Assembly (NCBI GenBank): GCA_949825045.1
Contig: OX463815.1
Coordinates: 17,477,231 to 17,541,230 of the forward strand
Source of the DNA: Argyresthia goedartella
Lineage: Eukaryota; Arthropoda; Insecta; Lepidoptera; Argyresthiidae
Length of the DNA: 64,000 nt
Direction: 5' to 3'
Within the stretch, counting starts at the first letter, position 1. Each line of letters opens with the position of its first letter. The notes under the pieces were generated by a model. The model ran no database searches, had not been told where the DNA came from, and was given only the letters and a program-made list of their open reading frames with translations. Of this stretch, positions 35,185-46,005 are shown one piece after another. Both the position numbers and the translations under genes were made by a program.

Positions 35185-36822
35185 TTAGAAGGGCAGCTTC
35201 ACCAGCTTACGGAGGGGCCGCCGCATGACGCCCATCAGGGTGCGAACATCAGCCACCCGGATTACTACATCGGGCCCTGGAAAAACTGCTGTGACTCGTC
35301 CCCGTCGCCAGGTGCCTCTGGGAGAGTTTGGATCTGCGATCAACACCACGTCGCCAATGGTCACCTCAGGAGCTACTCCACGCCCGCGTGTAGGGATGAG
35401 TGTTGGCAGGTATTCTTTGACCCATCGCTGCCAAAAATGGTCTGCCAGTCGAACGGCCTTGCGCCAGCTGCTTCTTGAGGCAAAATCCGAGTCTGATAAC
35501 GTGGCTGGTATCGGGCGGCCTGAAGATGCAGCCAGAAGAAAGTGCGTGGGAGTGAGCGCTTCTTCGCTGTTGTGATCGACGGCGACATGGGTGAGTGGGC
35601 GCGAGTTGACAAGTGCCTCAGCCTCTGCCAAAAGCGTGCGAAGCACCTCGTCCGTTGGGGCACGTTCTGTGAGTGTCACCTTGAGAGCCACTTTTACGCT
35701 CTTCACCAGTCGTTCCCAAGATCCGCCCATAAAAGGAGCGGCTGGTGGTATAAAACGCCAGTTAATCTTCTCTGAAGCAGCGTACTGCGCTGTGGCTTCG
35801 GCGTAGAGGCGACGGAGCTCTCGGTTGGCGCCTACAAAAGCGGTCCCGTTGTCTGACCAGAGCTCTGCTGGCGTGCCTCGCCGGGCTATAAAACGACGGA
35901 GGCTCATCATCGCGGAGTCCGTGGACAATCTGTCAACCACTTCCAGATGGACGGCACGGACGACGAGGCAAGTGTAGAGAGCGACATATCTTTACTCTCG
36001 TCTTCGGCCGATAGAGACTTGAACTGGTCCATAGTAATCAAGCCCCGTGAACGTAAACGGCCGCTTGTGATGTCCCAAACGTGCCTCGGGTAAGTCTCCT
36101 GTAGGTGGCTGGAAATTCACGGCTCGGCGAATGCGGCAAAACTGGCAGTGAAAGGCGACTGCGCGGACGGTACTTCTCAGGCTTAATAAGTGGTAATCTT
36201 GCCGGAGCTCATTGACCACCGTCTCTGTATTGGCGTGGGCGGCCCTCCTATGATGGTGCTCCACAAGCAAACGCACTGCTGGGTGTCTTCCGTCCAGTAC
36301 AATCGGACTTTTAGTTTCGTGACGTATGTGTGACGCTGCCTTAATGCGGCCGGACAATCGCATCAGTCTATCTTCACCGATGAGAACCCCCAGTTTGGAC
36401 AGGCAACTGGAGCGTGGCAAGAGCTAAACAGGACGACAATTGAGGTGCGTCATCTCGCTGAGAAATGAGCCCCACTGGGACTTGAGCAAGATGTGCGTCT
36501 CTGCTAGACGAATGTCAGTGGCGGCCAAAACTCTAGCTGAGCCATGTGAGGAACTCGGAGCAGTGAACTGTTGCCATTGGCTCGTAGGCTGAAACATAAA
36601 AGTACAAAGCCCTCCCTCTAATCGAACTAAATTATCTACACATAAGCCCCTTCGAGTTAGACTACGCATTCGCAGTAATGTGAGATACTTATGCGCTGTA
36701 GCAGTTGCACGCACCAGTCTGAGCCAAGAGCTGAAACGCTCAGGATCGGCTGAAACTGGCTCATGCTTGGCAACGTCACTAATGAGGTGAACTAAGTAGG
36801 GACGCACTGCGTGTTTGCACAC
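35185..36822 (-). pseudogene. BEL/Pao integrase remnant
   Basis: There are three minus-strand open pieces. 36822-36424 is the region before integrase (SADPERFSSWLRLVRATA). 36420-35992 holds the zinc-binding HHCC domain (HHRRAAHANTETVV...CQFCRIRRA) and the first catalytic region (FTFTGLDYYGPV). 35940-35185 holds the second Asp (LWSDNGTAFVGANRELRR), the Glu region (PAAPFMGGSWERLVKSVK) and the C-terminal domain (GDVVLIADPNSPRGTWRRG). Stops separate the pieces. The lost 5' half makes the element dependent on other copies. Confidence 0.85.
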
Positions 36823-36857
36823 TTCTAAACCTGTATACTCAGGTGCACAGGGCTCGC

Positions 36858-36895
36858 TCCATAGGTCGCTGGTTCAAATCCGGCTCGAAGGACCA
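36858..36895 (+). other. Extended primer-binding site matching tRNA-Tyr 3' half
   Basis: On the plus strand GGTCGCTGGTTCAAATCC followed by GGCTCGAAGGACCA looks like the variable loop, T arm and acceptor 3' strand of a tRNA ending in CCA. Its reverse complement is the primer-binding site of the minus-strand LTR element. From memory it fits tRNA-Tyr. The match is about 35 nt, longer than the usual 18 nt. Confidence 0.6.
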
Positions 36896-36897
36896 AA

Positions 36898-37122
36898 TGT
36901 AGCTGGTTGAATAAAGCTGGGCTATATAAATAATAGGCACTGGTTCATAACATGGTACAGAAGACTTTACTCTCAGGAAAGCCGAAACGAACAGAACATA
37001 ACGAGAATCAGACTACGACATGACAGCAATACTACTGACAGATTCTAAAACAAAATACAAAATTAATACAAAAAAAGGTATAAAAAAAAAGAAAAGGTTT
37101 CCAAATAGGTGCGTCGTGCACA
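36898..37122 (-). repeat. 5' LTR of the deleted BEL-type element
   Basis: 225 bp; differs from the other LTR by about one indel and one substitution, so insertion was recent. Confidence 0.9.
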
Positions 37123-37601
37123 AATGACATCATACAATAGGAAATTAAATCTTAGACCCGATATTAGGTATTGTTTTGGAATTGGAGTATTGAGTTACCA
37201 GTTACGTGGGCCTGTGCCTCGGCTACCTCGTATGGGGAAAGAGAATAATTTAAATCAAAGCTATACATTACTTCTTCATTTGGTACTAGAAGCTATCGGA
37301 AGACGGCTGTCCTTAAGTTTTAATTTAACGATAGCTACAAACTTAATTATTTTCAATTCAGGTGGGAGACGTAGAAGCGATCGAGGTCAAAGGTCAGTTC
37401 CAGTATCCAAGCGACGATGGTAGTCCACCGATCCAGCTGTCGTACACCGCTGACGAGAACGGGTTTCAGCCGCAAGGGGCTCACCTGCCCACCCCGCCCC
37501 CCATCCCTGCGGATATCCAGAGGGCTCTGGCATACATCGCCACCGCCAAGCCGACAACGGAAGATGCTCCAAAACAAGAGTCGATCGATGGCCTACACTA
37601 G

Positions 37602-39161
37602 CGTCTTCTTTGGGATGTCACCAAATAGATATTCATGCTTTGATTGACTGGCAGTTGAATAAATGAAAGTTTTTTAATATTTCCACTGAATAAATATTGA
37701 AATTATTGAGAGAATGAAATATCTATATGTTTTCATTTATTTCCTTATCTATTATATCTAGATGTGAAGACTATTTAAAGATTCACATATTTAATTTCCG
37801 TCTTGAGGCACCCAATCGGTGGCAATCTTTGACCACATATCGGGGTATACAAGATAGACTTGTCCGGCACAGCCCTATTTAAGTTTGGCACTCTGGGTAT
37901 CCAAGTCTACGATTCTAGTAAACCAGCGCAGTGTGGTATTTCTGATACGGTCCGTCAATTTGACTCCTATCATACTGCGCTCTACAGCCCTTTGGCCAAC
38001 CTTAAGCTTAGACCAAGGATGATCGGTCAGTGACCAACTCTGGGCGTCGTAGGCGTCCTTACCTAGGCAGGATACAAAAGTCTACGTGTCAGTGGAAGGT
38101 TGCCATTCATCAGCTCTCTCATGGACCTATCGGTCTTCTCTTACAGCTGTTCGAAATGCGTCAATCGATTTCTTTGCTCTGCCTGTTTTCGAATAGTAGA
38201 TATATTCCTGATTAGGTATTTTGGTAGGTAGGTAACTTCCGGATTGGCAGTAGAAGGCAAAAGATAGGGAATTATGGGCTAAGAGTGGGGAGACAGCAGT
38301 GGAAACACCACAGGCTACATGAAAAAATAATTTTATTTGGAAATATACATAGGTACGTATAAGCTTCATCAACTTCCGGAAGCATTCAACAAGCAATTGC
38401 TTACATAACCACGGCCAAGCTGATGACGGAAGGAGCAGTAAAATAAAAGTTGATAAATTAGAAAAAGGCCAGGGAATGATAATGATGGCTCAGGGTCTCC
38501 GTTGTGGTGTGTGTTGCTTACGGATACATAACGTATTAAATGTTATGTTTGGATTATCTGACAGCTGTTTTTATGGGAGACAAGGATGTATATTTCCGGG
38601 AGACAAGGGTGATCCTTAAAATTTCAGACCAATATCTGTTCTTCCAGCACTAAGTAAAATATTTGAAAAGATTTTGCTCAATCAAATGCTCTCACACTTC
38701 AATCGTAAAAAACAACTCCACGCCAAACAATACGGTTTCACTAGGGGTAAATCGACCACGGATGCAGTTATTACCCTTATATCTCATTTTTATTCTGCAT
38801 GGCAGGCCGCACAGGATACTATCGGATTTTTTTGCGATCTGTCGAAGGCATTTGATTACATTGATCATTCGCTACTAATTAAATTAAATCATTACAGAAT
38901 CAGAAATACAGCGTTAGATAAAAAGCTTCAAAGTTTTTTGAAGCTTCAAAGTTTTTTGAAGCTTTTATCTGACTGTACAAAACAGAATCAATAATATGAT
39001 AATATGAGGTATCCGAATAGTCACTAAACCCTATTAAAATTAAAATGTGTCAATTCGGACAGAGTGTCCGAGTAATTAGTGTCTGATTTCAGCAAGCCAT
39101 ATACTTACTGCACTGGACAGCAAAAAAACCGAGCCACCCCATAACACTCGATTTCAATTTC
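37602..39161. other. Inner part of the left arm, no intact gene
   Basis: This mirrors 39702-41229. 38620-38936 is a LINE RT fragment on the plus strand (LNQMLSHFNRKKQLH, GFTRGKSTTDAV, DLSKAFDYIDHS). Short AGCTTCAAAGTTTTTTGA repeats follow at 38925-38960. The rest is non-coding. Confidence 0.7.
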
Positions 39162-39701
39162 TTTTTAAATTGCTCAAATGGCAATTTCAAAATCTCCAGA
39201 GGTATCTTATTGCAGTAGGTAGAGAATGCACTGACCCTTGAAAGAATTGCTAACCTACGCGAGTCTGAACCAGGGCGCAACTAGTCTGTGATTATTTCTT
39301 AGGTTAACATAACAGCTATCGCTAAGTTTGGAAAATGTTGTAAGGTTCTTGCGTAAATACATTATATTTTCGAAAATAAATTTGATTTGAGAACTAATTC
39401 AAGGTTGACCATTAACATCACCGAAATAATTTATTTTGTCTTTAAATTTTGAAGACCAGTGAAGTATCATCAGCAAATAACACTATGTCAGTCAATTTCT
39501 CCACCATGAAAGGCAGATCGTTAATAAATAGCAGGAATAAGAAACGGCCTAATATGGAACCTTGTGGAACGCCAATTTTTACACCCGACCCATGAAATTT
39601 AACGCCGTTGACTTCTGCATTTTGAGTTCTATTGCTAAAGTATGATCTTACTAGATACAACGCTGTATTTCTGATTCTGTAATGATTTAATTTAAAAAGA
39701 A
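39162..39701 (-). other. Spacer of the palindrome: LINE remnants
   Basis: The unique 540 bp between the arms read on the minus strand as LINE. 39690-39442 gives RT sequence (VRSYFSNRTQNAEVNGVK, GVPQGSILG, FADDTSLVFKI). 39380-39162 gives the C-terminal tail. The stretch between is deleted. It looks like the same LINE family as 33103-34486 and continues the fragment in the right arm. Confidence 0.75.
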
Positions 39702-41229
39702 ATTGAGTTCGAGTGTTATGGGGTGGCTCGGTTTTTTTGCTGTCCAGTGCAGTAAGTATATGGCTTGCTGAAGTCAGACACTAATTACTCGGACACTGTG
39801 TCCGAATTGACACATTTTAATTTTAATAGGGTTTAGTGACTATTCGGATACCTCATATTATCATATTATTGATGCTGTTTTGTACAGTCAGATAAAAAGC
39901 TTCAAAAAACTTTGAAGCTTTTTATCCAACGCTGTATTTCTGATTCTGTAATGATTTAATTTAATTAGTAGCGAATGATCAATGCAATCAAATGCCTTCG
40001 ACAGATCGCAAAAAAATCCGATAGTATCCTGTGCGGCCTCCCATGCAGAATAAAAATGAGATATAAGGGTAATAACTGCATCCGTGGTCGATTTACCCCT
40101 AGTGAAACCGTATTGTTTGGCGTGGAGTTGTTTTTTACGATTGAAGTGTGAGAGCATTTGATTGAGCATAATCTTTTCAAATATTTTACTTAGTGCTGGA
40201 AGAACAGATATTGGTCTGAAATTTTAAGGATCACCCTTGTCTCCCGGCAATATACATCCTTGTCTCCCATAAAAACAGCTGTCAGATAATCCAAACATAA
40301 CATTTAATAAGTTATGTATCCGTAAGCAACACACACCACAACGGAGACCCTGAGCCATCAATATCATTCCCTGGCCTTTTTCTAATTTATCACCTTTTAT
40401 TTTACTGCTCCTTCCGTCATCAGCTTGGCCGTGGTTATGTGAGCAATTGCTTGTTGAATGCTTCCGGAAGTTGATGAAGCTTATACGTACCTATGTATAT
40501 TTCCAAATAAAATTATTTTTTCATGTAGCCTGTGGTGTTTCCACTGCTGTCTCCCCACTCTTAGCCCATAATTCCCTATCTCTTGCCTTCTACTGCCAAT
40601 CCGGAAGTTACCTATCTACCTATATACCTAATCAGGAATATATCTACTATTCGAAAACAGGCAGAGCAAAGAAATACAGAACAGCTGTAAGAGAAGACCG
40701 ATAGGTCCATGAGAGAGCTGATGAATGGCAACCTTCCACTGACACGTAGACTTTTGTATCCTGCCTAGGTAAGGACGCCTACGACGCCCAGAGTTGGTCA
40801 CTGACCGATCATCCTTGGTCTAAGCTTAAGGTTTGCCAAAGGGCTGTAGAGCGCAGTATAATAGGAGTCAAATTGACGGACCGTATCCGAAATACCACAC
40901 TGCGCTGGTTAACTAGAATCGTAGACTTGGATACCCAGAGTGCCAAACTTAAATAGGGCTGTGCCGGACAAGTCTATCTTGTATACCCCGATATGTGGTC
41001 AAAGATTGCCACCGATTGGGTGCCTTAAGACGGAAATTAAATATGTGAATCTTTAAATAGTCTTCACATCTAGATATAATAGATAAGGAAATAAATGAAA
41101 CCATATAGATATTTCATTCTCTCAATAATTTCAATATTTATTCAGTGGAAATATTAAAAAACTTTCATTTATTCAACTGCCAGTCAATCAAAGCACGAAT
41201 ATCTATTTGGTGACATCCCAAAGAAGACG

Positions 41230-42426
41230 CTAGTGTAGGCCATCGATCGACTCTTGTTTTGGAGCATCTTCCGTTGTCGGCTTGGCGGTGGCGATGTATG
41301 CCAGAGCCCTCTGGATATCCGCAGGGATGGGGGGCGGGGTGGGCAGGTGAGCCCCTTGCGGCTGAAACCCGTTCTCGTCAGCGGTGTACGACAGCTGGAT
41401 CGGTGGACTACCATCGTCGCTTGGATACTGGAACTGACCTTTGACCTCGATCGCTTCTACGTCTCCCACCTGAATTGAAAATAATTAAGTTTGTAGCTAT
41501 CGTTAAATTAAAACTTAAGGACAGCCGTCTTCCGATAGCTTCTAGTACCAAATGAAGAAGTAATGTATAGCTTTGATTTAAATTATTCTCTTTCCCCATA
41601 CGAGGTAGCAGAGGCACAGGCCCACGTAACTGGTGACTCAATACTCCAATTCCAAAACAATACCTAATATCGGGTCTAAGATTTAATTTCCTATTGTATG
41701 ATGTCACTGTTTTGCCTTTAAAGTCCCTAAGTTATCCTAGTGTGGCCCCAGAAATAAAGAGAGACAATATGTGTAAATATTAATCTTACATACTCTTCAA
41801 TGTGTTTCATTTCATTCAATCTCGTAAAAATTTATTTCAGTTCAAGCATCAAATAAATCACATCATCAATCAAAGTGAAAGTTATTCACTCATATCCCTA
41901 GAACCTTTACCTATACCTTTCTTATGTATACCTTTCTTTTTCATCCATTATAAATGTTTATGATTTTAATCACCTTCTTCAGAACCCCATTCTGGTCTGC
42001 ACTGATCCCGTTGCTAGTTTCGAAGGAGTACTGGTATGAGCCGTCTCCGTTGTCGTGGCTCTCTTGTCGGAGGATCGCTACCGGAGTGGACTGGTCTTGC
42101 AGTGCGGCGACCGCGGTTGCTATCAGCAATGACACAAGTAACTAAAAAGAAATAAACAGTTGTAATGGAATTTGGGCTCTAAATTATGTACTTATTTTCC
42201 AACCGGCGGGAAGTAATAGCTGAATTATTTATGATATGTACTTTATTGCAAAACAGACACTAAAATATAACAGCTAAGGTGAGTTTTGTTTCAGAAAATT
42301 GTGTTCCAATAAGCTTTACAGCTCAGGGAGATGCGGTGAATTTGAATTATGAAACTAAAATAGTTTTAAAAAATGTTGAAAGTGAGTGTAGATTAATAAC
42401 TAAAATACACTTACTATGAATCTCAT
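41230..42426 (-). CDS. RR-1 cuticular protein, intact right copy
   Basis: Coding exons are 42415-42426 (MRFI), 41974-42141 and 41230-41469, joined in phase 0 to 139 aa. The signal peptide is [17 protein letters not shown]. The mature start is [20 protein letters not shown]. The RR-1 domain covers [18 protein letters not shown], then [20 protein letters not shown] and [15 protein letters not shown], followed by [16 protein letters not shown]. It is like the lepidopteran LCP-17 group. It is secreted and should bind chitin. It lies on the same strand as the other cuticle genes, unlike its duplicate. A TATA box is at 42508-42515. The copy shows no defect. Confidence 0.93.
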
Positions 42427-42507
42427 TTTTATGGCAGTTTTTCAACTTTGGCAAGAAGTCTTCGTCACCTGGAGTAGTAATACACTGGCACATCCTAGCA
42501 TTGTTAG

Positions 42508-42515
42508 TATTTATA
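42508..42515 (-). promoter_or_regulatory. TATA box of the intact palindrome cuticle gene
   Basis: TATAAATA on the minus strand, 82 bp before the ATG. A CCAGTGT sequence about 25 bp downstream (near 42483-42489) may be the initiator. Confidence 0.7.
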
Positions 42516-42574
42516 CTAAGTGTCGTTTGACCACCACCTTCAAATCGTCAAACAGACTTGTCGAAATTTCACAG

Positions 42575-43379
42575 TAGTGCATCACCGGTGTCGTAAAATC
42601 TATGAAATAATAAGCAAACACTAAATGCAATACACCGAGTTCTGTTATACGAGAACGTAATGTTCAAGAAATCTCGGAATTTTAAATATCCTCTCATAGG
42701 ATAGGTTCGCATTGTACAGCCAGCGTTGACTTGCAATTCCACCTGATGAAGAATAATCTGGCCTTACATCATATTTTTACGAATATAACCTATACCCGTA
42801 CTGACTATACTTTCGTATTATGTAAAATTAAACATGTCAGGATCACTCTCTAATCAATCGAACTTAACATATCATAGCGAGACGCCTTTTCCCATACGGG
42901 ATGGGTAGCAAGGCACAATTGTGCCCACTTTTAGCCAGTTATTCCATACTTCATTTTCTGTGACAGGGGGCTATCCCATCGACGCAGCCACAGAGCAGAA
43001 AATACAGTAGAAATGTAAAGTGGGCGTTGCGCGTGTGCCACCGTTATGCGGAGCAAGCCGCCGCAGTGATATGTGCGTGACTGATCGCGAGAAAAAGAGA
43101 AAAACTGTTATACATAACTTTATTGGTCCATTTTGGAGTGCGAGAACGATATTCGCACCAAAAATATCATGCATGGTGACATTTCGTACCATTTATGAGT
43201 AGTCATTAATTTAATTTAAATACGTTTCTCATTATTCTGATACGTGAGACATTTATAGCCAACGCGCAAAACAAAAATGAACTTTATCTGAATTGTTTAG
43301 AGTAAAAAAAACCGTGCGTCATAGTTCGGCTGCTCGACAATAGGTGGCAGAAAGTCCTTTGCAACTTTTAATATAAATG
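42575..43379. other. 805 bp present only in the right arm
   Basis: It lies about 60 bp upstream of the TATA box of the intact cuticle gene. No terminal repeats or target duplication are visible, so a deletion from the left arm is more likely than an insertion here. It contains one stretch (AGCCAGTTATTCCATACTTC, 42935-42955) related to a dispersed repeat. There is no gene. Confidence 0.7.
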
Positions 43380-45394
43380 GTGGTTCTTCTTTTGTATGAC
43401 CAACTGAGAGTAAAGGTTTATTTTTATTTAAATTATTATGTTTTATGACAATTTGGTATATTTATGAAAAATATCAACAGCATCGAACTTTTCTTACAGC
43501 AACTATGGTATTTTAAAAGGTTTTCAGTGTGGCAGAGAGAAATCAAGCTACTGTGTCTCAACTAAACAATAATTTATGTATTTAACCTGCAAAATCATAG
43601 GAAACATTTGGCTTAATTTTTATTTTATTTTTTTATAAAATAACCAACCAAAAATATTTTAATCAAAATTGCTCTAAATAATAACCGTTTAAAGTCCCTG
43701 TGTTGCAAAACTTGATAAAATATTGAAATCTTTTGAAATAAATATTTAAAACGAATGTTTATCAAATCTTCTCTAAAATAGCAAGTAACCAACCCATTTG
43801 TGTATCACTAGGTAATGTTTTTTCCGCAGTAAGTAGTACATGACCCAGGTAAATAAAAAAATACTGCTGTATCCAACAGGGACACAACTGTGACGTTACT
43901 ACGGGTAGTAGCGGCATTCGTGACACAGGAGCAACTATATCCACAATTATTACATTAAATATCAAATTAGGAGTACAAAAATATTAAGAAACAACAAATC
44001 TTGCCAAATAGTCAAATTTCAATTTGAAAATAAATTAGTCTTCTATTGATTATACAGAATAATCATAAACATTAGAAAAAATCAGTCTTCTTCTGACATA
44101 ATTTGCGATTACATCTCAAATATCTCTAGTGGATCAGCATATTCATAAATTATCCGTCTGCCTTTGCCTACGGTCTTTGGTTTAGGATCAATTCTTAACA
44201 AGTTTTCCTAAGACACATATGACATATCTGTTTCCACAAGTTTAAATCGTTTTCCTCTATCGTCTACAGATTTGTGAAACATGACCTTTATTTCACCTTC
44301 TTCGTCAACAGTGCTTCCGGCCAAACCTAAATATCGTCCATTTGTTTGTTACTCAAAACTTTGGCTAAAAAATAAGTGCCATCTTTCTTTGTTCCATCTA
44401 CCAGCACTTCCTGCATGTTCTTAAGATACCCTCTTATGCATTGCTAGTGGCACATCATCATCCTCTTCTGAAGAACTTGGAGAGTATACATAATCGTAGA
44501 AACTTTTACTACGATGAATGTTGTTGCATGTGGATGAGACTATTTGAATAGTGTCGGTCGTGTCAGAGATTGAAATGGCATAGTAAATACGGTGATTCAA
44601 GCACAAACTTAATCCTCTATCACGCAGTGTATCACAGAAACAACGATGTTTCAACACCCCTTTTTTTGTCAAAACTTGATGCACTTGCATAGTTCCTTGA
44701 AGTGGCACAATACCTCTTGGTATTGTTCCATCTATATGACCGATGTCATCGTCTGTGATATAAAACACTTTTGTTTTTCTGCGGTTTCTCAAAGCCAAGA
44801 AAAGCTGCACCGCATCGTTTTTTTTTTGTTGGAGGGGAAGAAAATGGAATTTCCCATGCCCAGGAGTCAGACCTCCCTGCTATGTCCGGGTCCCCACATA
44901 TTGAGAGAGCATCAGCTCGTGTGCTATACGGACTAAAAACAACCCCTTTGTGTTTACAGTTGTCTTACTAAGAATTAACTGTGAGCCATGGCCTCGGTAT
45001 ATGCTGAAGGCTTTCTACCTGCAATTTGCCCTTTTGGGCGATTTATATGTGTATATGATATATATGGGAGGAGATTGCCTGCTTACCCGATTTTATGAGC
45101 GGACATCAGCTCATAGTCAACGGGCATGATAGCGGCATGTTAGGGGGGGACTGCGCTGCATCGGGAATATCAAGGCCGTATTTCACCAAATCATCTGCTT
45201 GACGCTTCATAGTATCACCGATTCTATAAGCGCCTCCCTTTCCGTGGCCCGTTTCGAAAAAAGTTCTAGGTGACCCTTTCAAAGCCGTATACTTCAAACA
45301 ATCAAATAAAAAATATTTTTTGGCGGTACTTACTGCGTGAAAAGAAGTGAAGAGTTTTGACAGTAGGTAGATTTGTTTGAATATATTCAATGAC

Positions 45395-45462
45395 ATCATG
45401 GTCCTGCTGGAATTTGGGCCCATTTACATCCAAATGGGTCCAAATTCCAGCAGGACCATGAT
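45395..45462. repeat. Nearly perfect 31-bp inverted repeat
   Basis: TCATGGTCCTGCTGGAATTT... (45395-45425) pairs with 45432-45462 with a single G/T mismatch and a 6-nt loop. It lies at the upstream edge of an open piece of the transposase-like relic. Confidence 0.85.
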
Positions 45463-45479
45463 TGTGGTTTTATATACCA

Positions 45480-46005
45480 AGCAAAATGAAAGCTGAAATG
45501 AAATGAAAAGAAATGAAATTTATTTATGCATAAAAATCTTACGTCCTAGTTACAGCGTGGCTCTGACTGCTAAACTAGGGCAACCTGTATGTAAGGAGCC
45601 AGAGCCTCAGTTGGCGGAACAATAAATTGACATTTTTGGACCTAAGATCAAATTCTAAATTCTAAAAACAACAACAATAGGTGGTAGTTAGTAATAGATA
45701 GTTAGATGATTATTTTTAGTTAGTTTATTAATCAAATAATTTATATAAATAATTTAGCTTTGAAGTAGCAATATTTATATTTATAAATAAGTATAAACAA
45801 TACACAGTAAAATCACTATTGCATGTATGTATAGGTAGATACAAAAAAGTCAACTACAGGAGACCCTCTATGATGGTGTCATAGTCAAGTTCTTTCAGCC
45901 ATTCTATAATTTTACCTTTAAATTGGTAATTATTTAACACAGATATATCCTTTTTCCACTTAATTAGGACATTATCTGATATATTACAGTAATGTCTCTT
46001 AGCTT
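45480..46005 (-). mobile_element. Probable LINE 3' remnant
   Basis: The minus strand 46000-45848 reads WKKDISVLNNYQFKGKIIEW followed by LKELDYDTIIEGLL and a stop. It is followed by a 3' UTR that ends with ATTTCATTTCTTTTCATTTC repeats at 45480-45515. Position and shape suit a LINE C-terminal tail. The family is not identified. Confidence 0.45.

Larger units (their letters stand above)
34943..37122 (-). mobile_element. Internally deleted BEL/Pao-type LTR element
   Basis: LTRs are 34943-35168 and 36898-37122, with about two differences; read on the minus strand they run TGTGCACG...AGCTACA. Flanks AGTGAC (34937-34942) and AATGAC (37123-37128) look like a 6-bp target duplication with one mismatch. 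The right arm has the empty site at 41703-41708. On the minus strand a primer-binding site starts two to three bases inside the 5' LTR and a polypurine tract AAAAGGGGAGGAA precedes the 3' LTR. Gag, protease and RT are gone; only integrase-region sequence remains. Confidence 0.9.
32852..37601 (+). pseudogene. RR-1 cuticular protein, broken left copy
   Basis: This is the inverted duplicate of the gene at 41230-42426. Exon equivalents are 32852-32863 (MRFI), 34526-34685 and 37362-37601. Exon 2 is 160 nt against 168 in the intact copy: 8 bp are missing after GTGTCAT in the signal-peptide region. This shifts the frame and meets a stop (AACTAG) before the RR-1 core ends. Exon 3, 79 residues, is identical at protein level to the intact copy. 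Intron 1 carries a 1.4-kb LINE and intron 2 a 2.2-kb LTR element. TATA box, first exon and splice borders survive, so transcription is possible, but a normal cuticle protein is not. A start downstream of the deletion would lose the signal peptide. Confidence 0.85.
31828..39161 (+). repeat. Left arm of a large inverted duplication
   Basis: This arm is the reverse complement of 39702-44256 once later insertions are removed. Matching points in order: 31828-31975 with 44109-44256; 32118-32321 with 43762-43965; 32852 with 42426; 37362-37601 with 41230-41469; 38127-38396 with 40447-40704; 39161 with 39702. Extra in this arm are a LINE (33103-34486) and an LTR element (34943-37122). Missing are 805 bp present at 42575-43379 in the other arm. 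Confidence 0.93.
39702..44256 (-). repeat. Right arm of the large inverted duplication
   Basis: The reverse complement of the left arm, without its two insertions. It holds the intact cuticle gene 41230-42426. 39888-40220 is the mirrored LINE fragment. 42575-43379 (805 bp) is absent from the left arm. A perfect 16-bp hairpin (GATAAAAAGCTTCAAA, loop AAAC) lies at 39891-39926. Confidence 0.93.

Noticed and set aside
36846..36895. tRNA-Tyr gene
   Set aside because: Only the 3' half with CCA is present, directly next to an LTR, so it is a primer-binding site and not a gene.
31828..44256. Palindrome as a sequencing artefact
   Set aside because: The arms differ by a LINE, an LTR element, an 805-bp indel, an 8-bp deletion and substitutions, which a missed-adapter read would not produce.
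44421..44810. Intact 129-aa host gene
   Set aside because: It reads as one piece of a longer broken transposase-like gene and has no plausible promoter or start.
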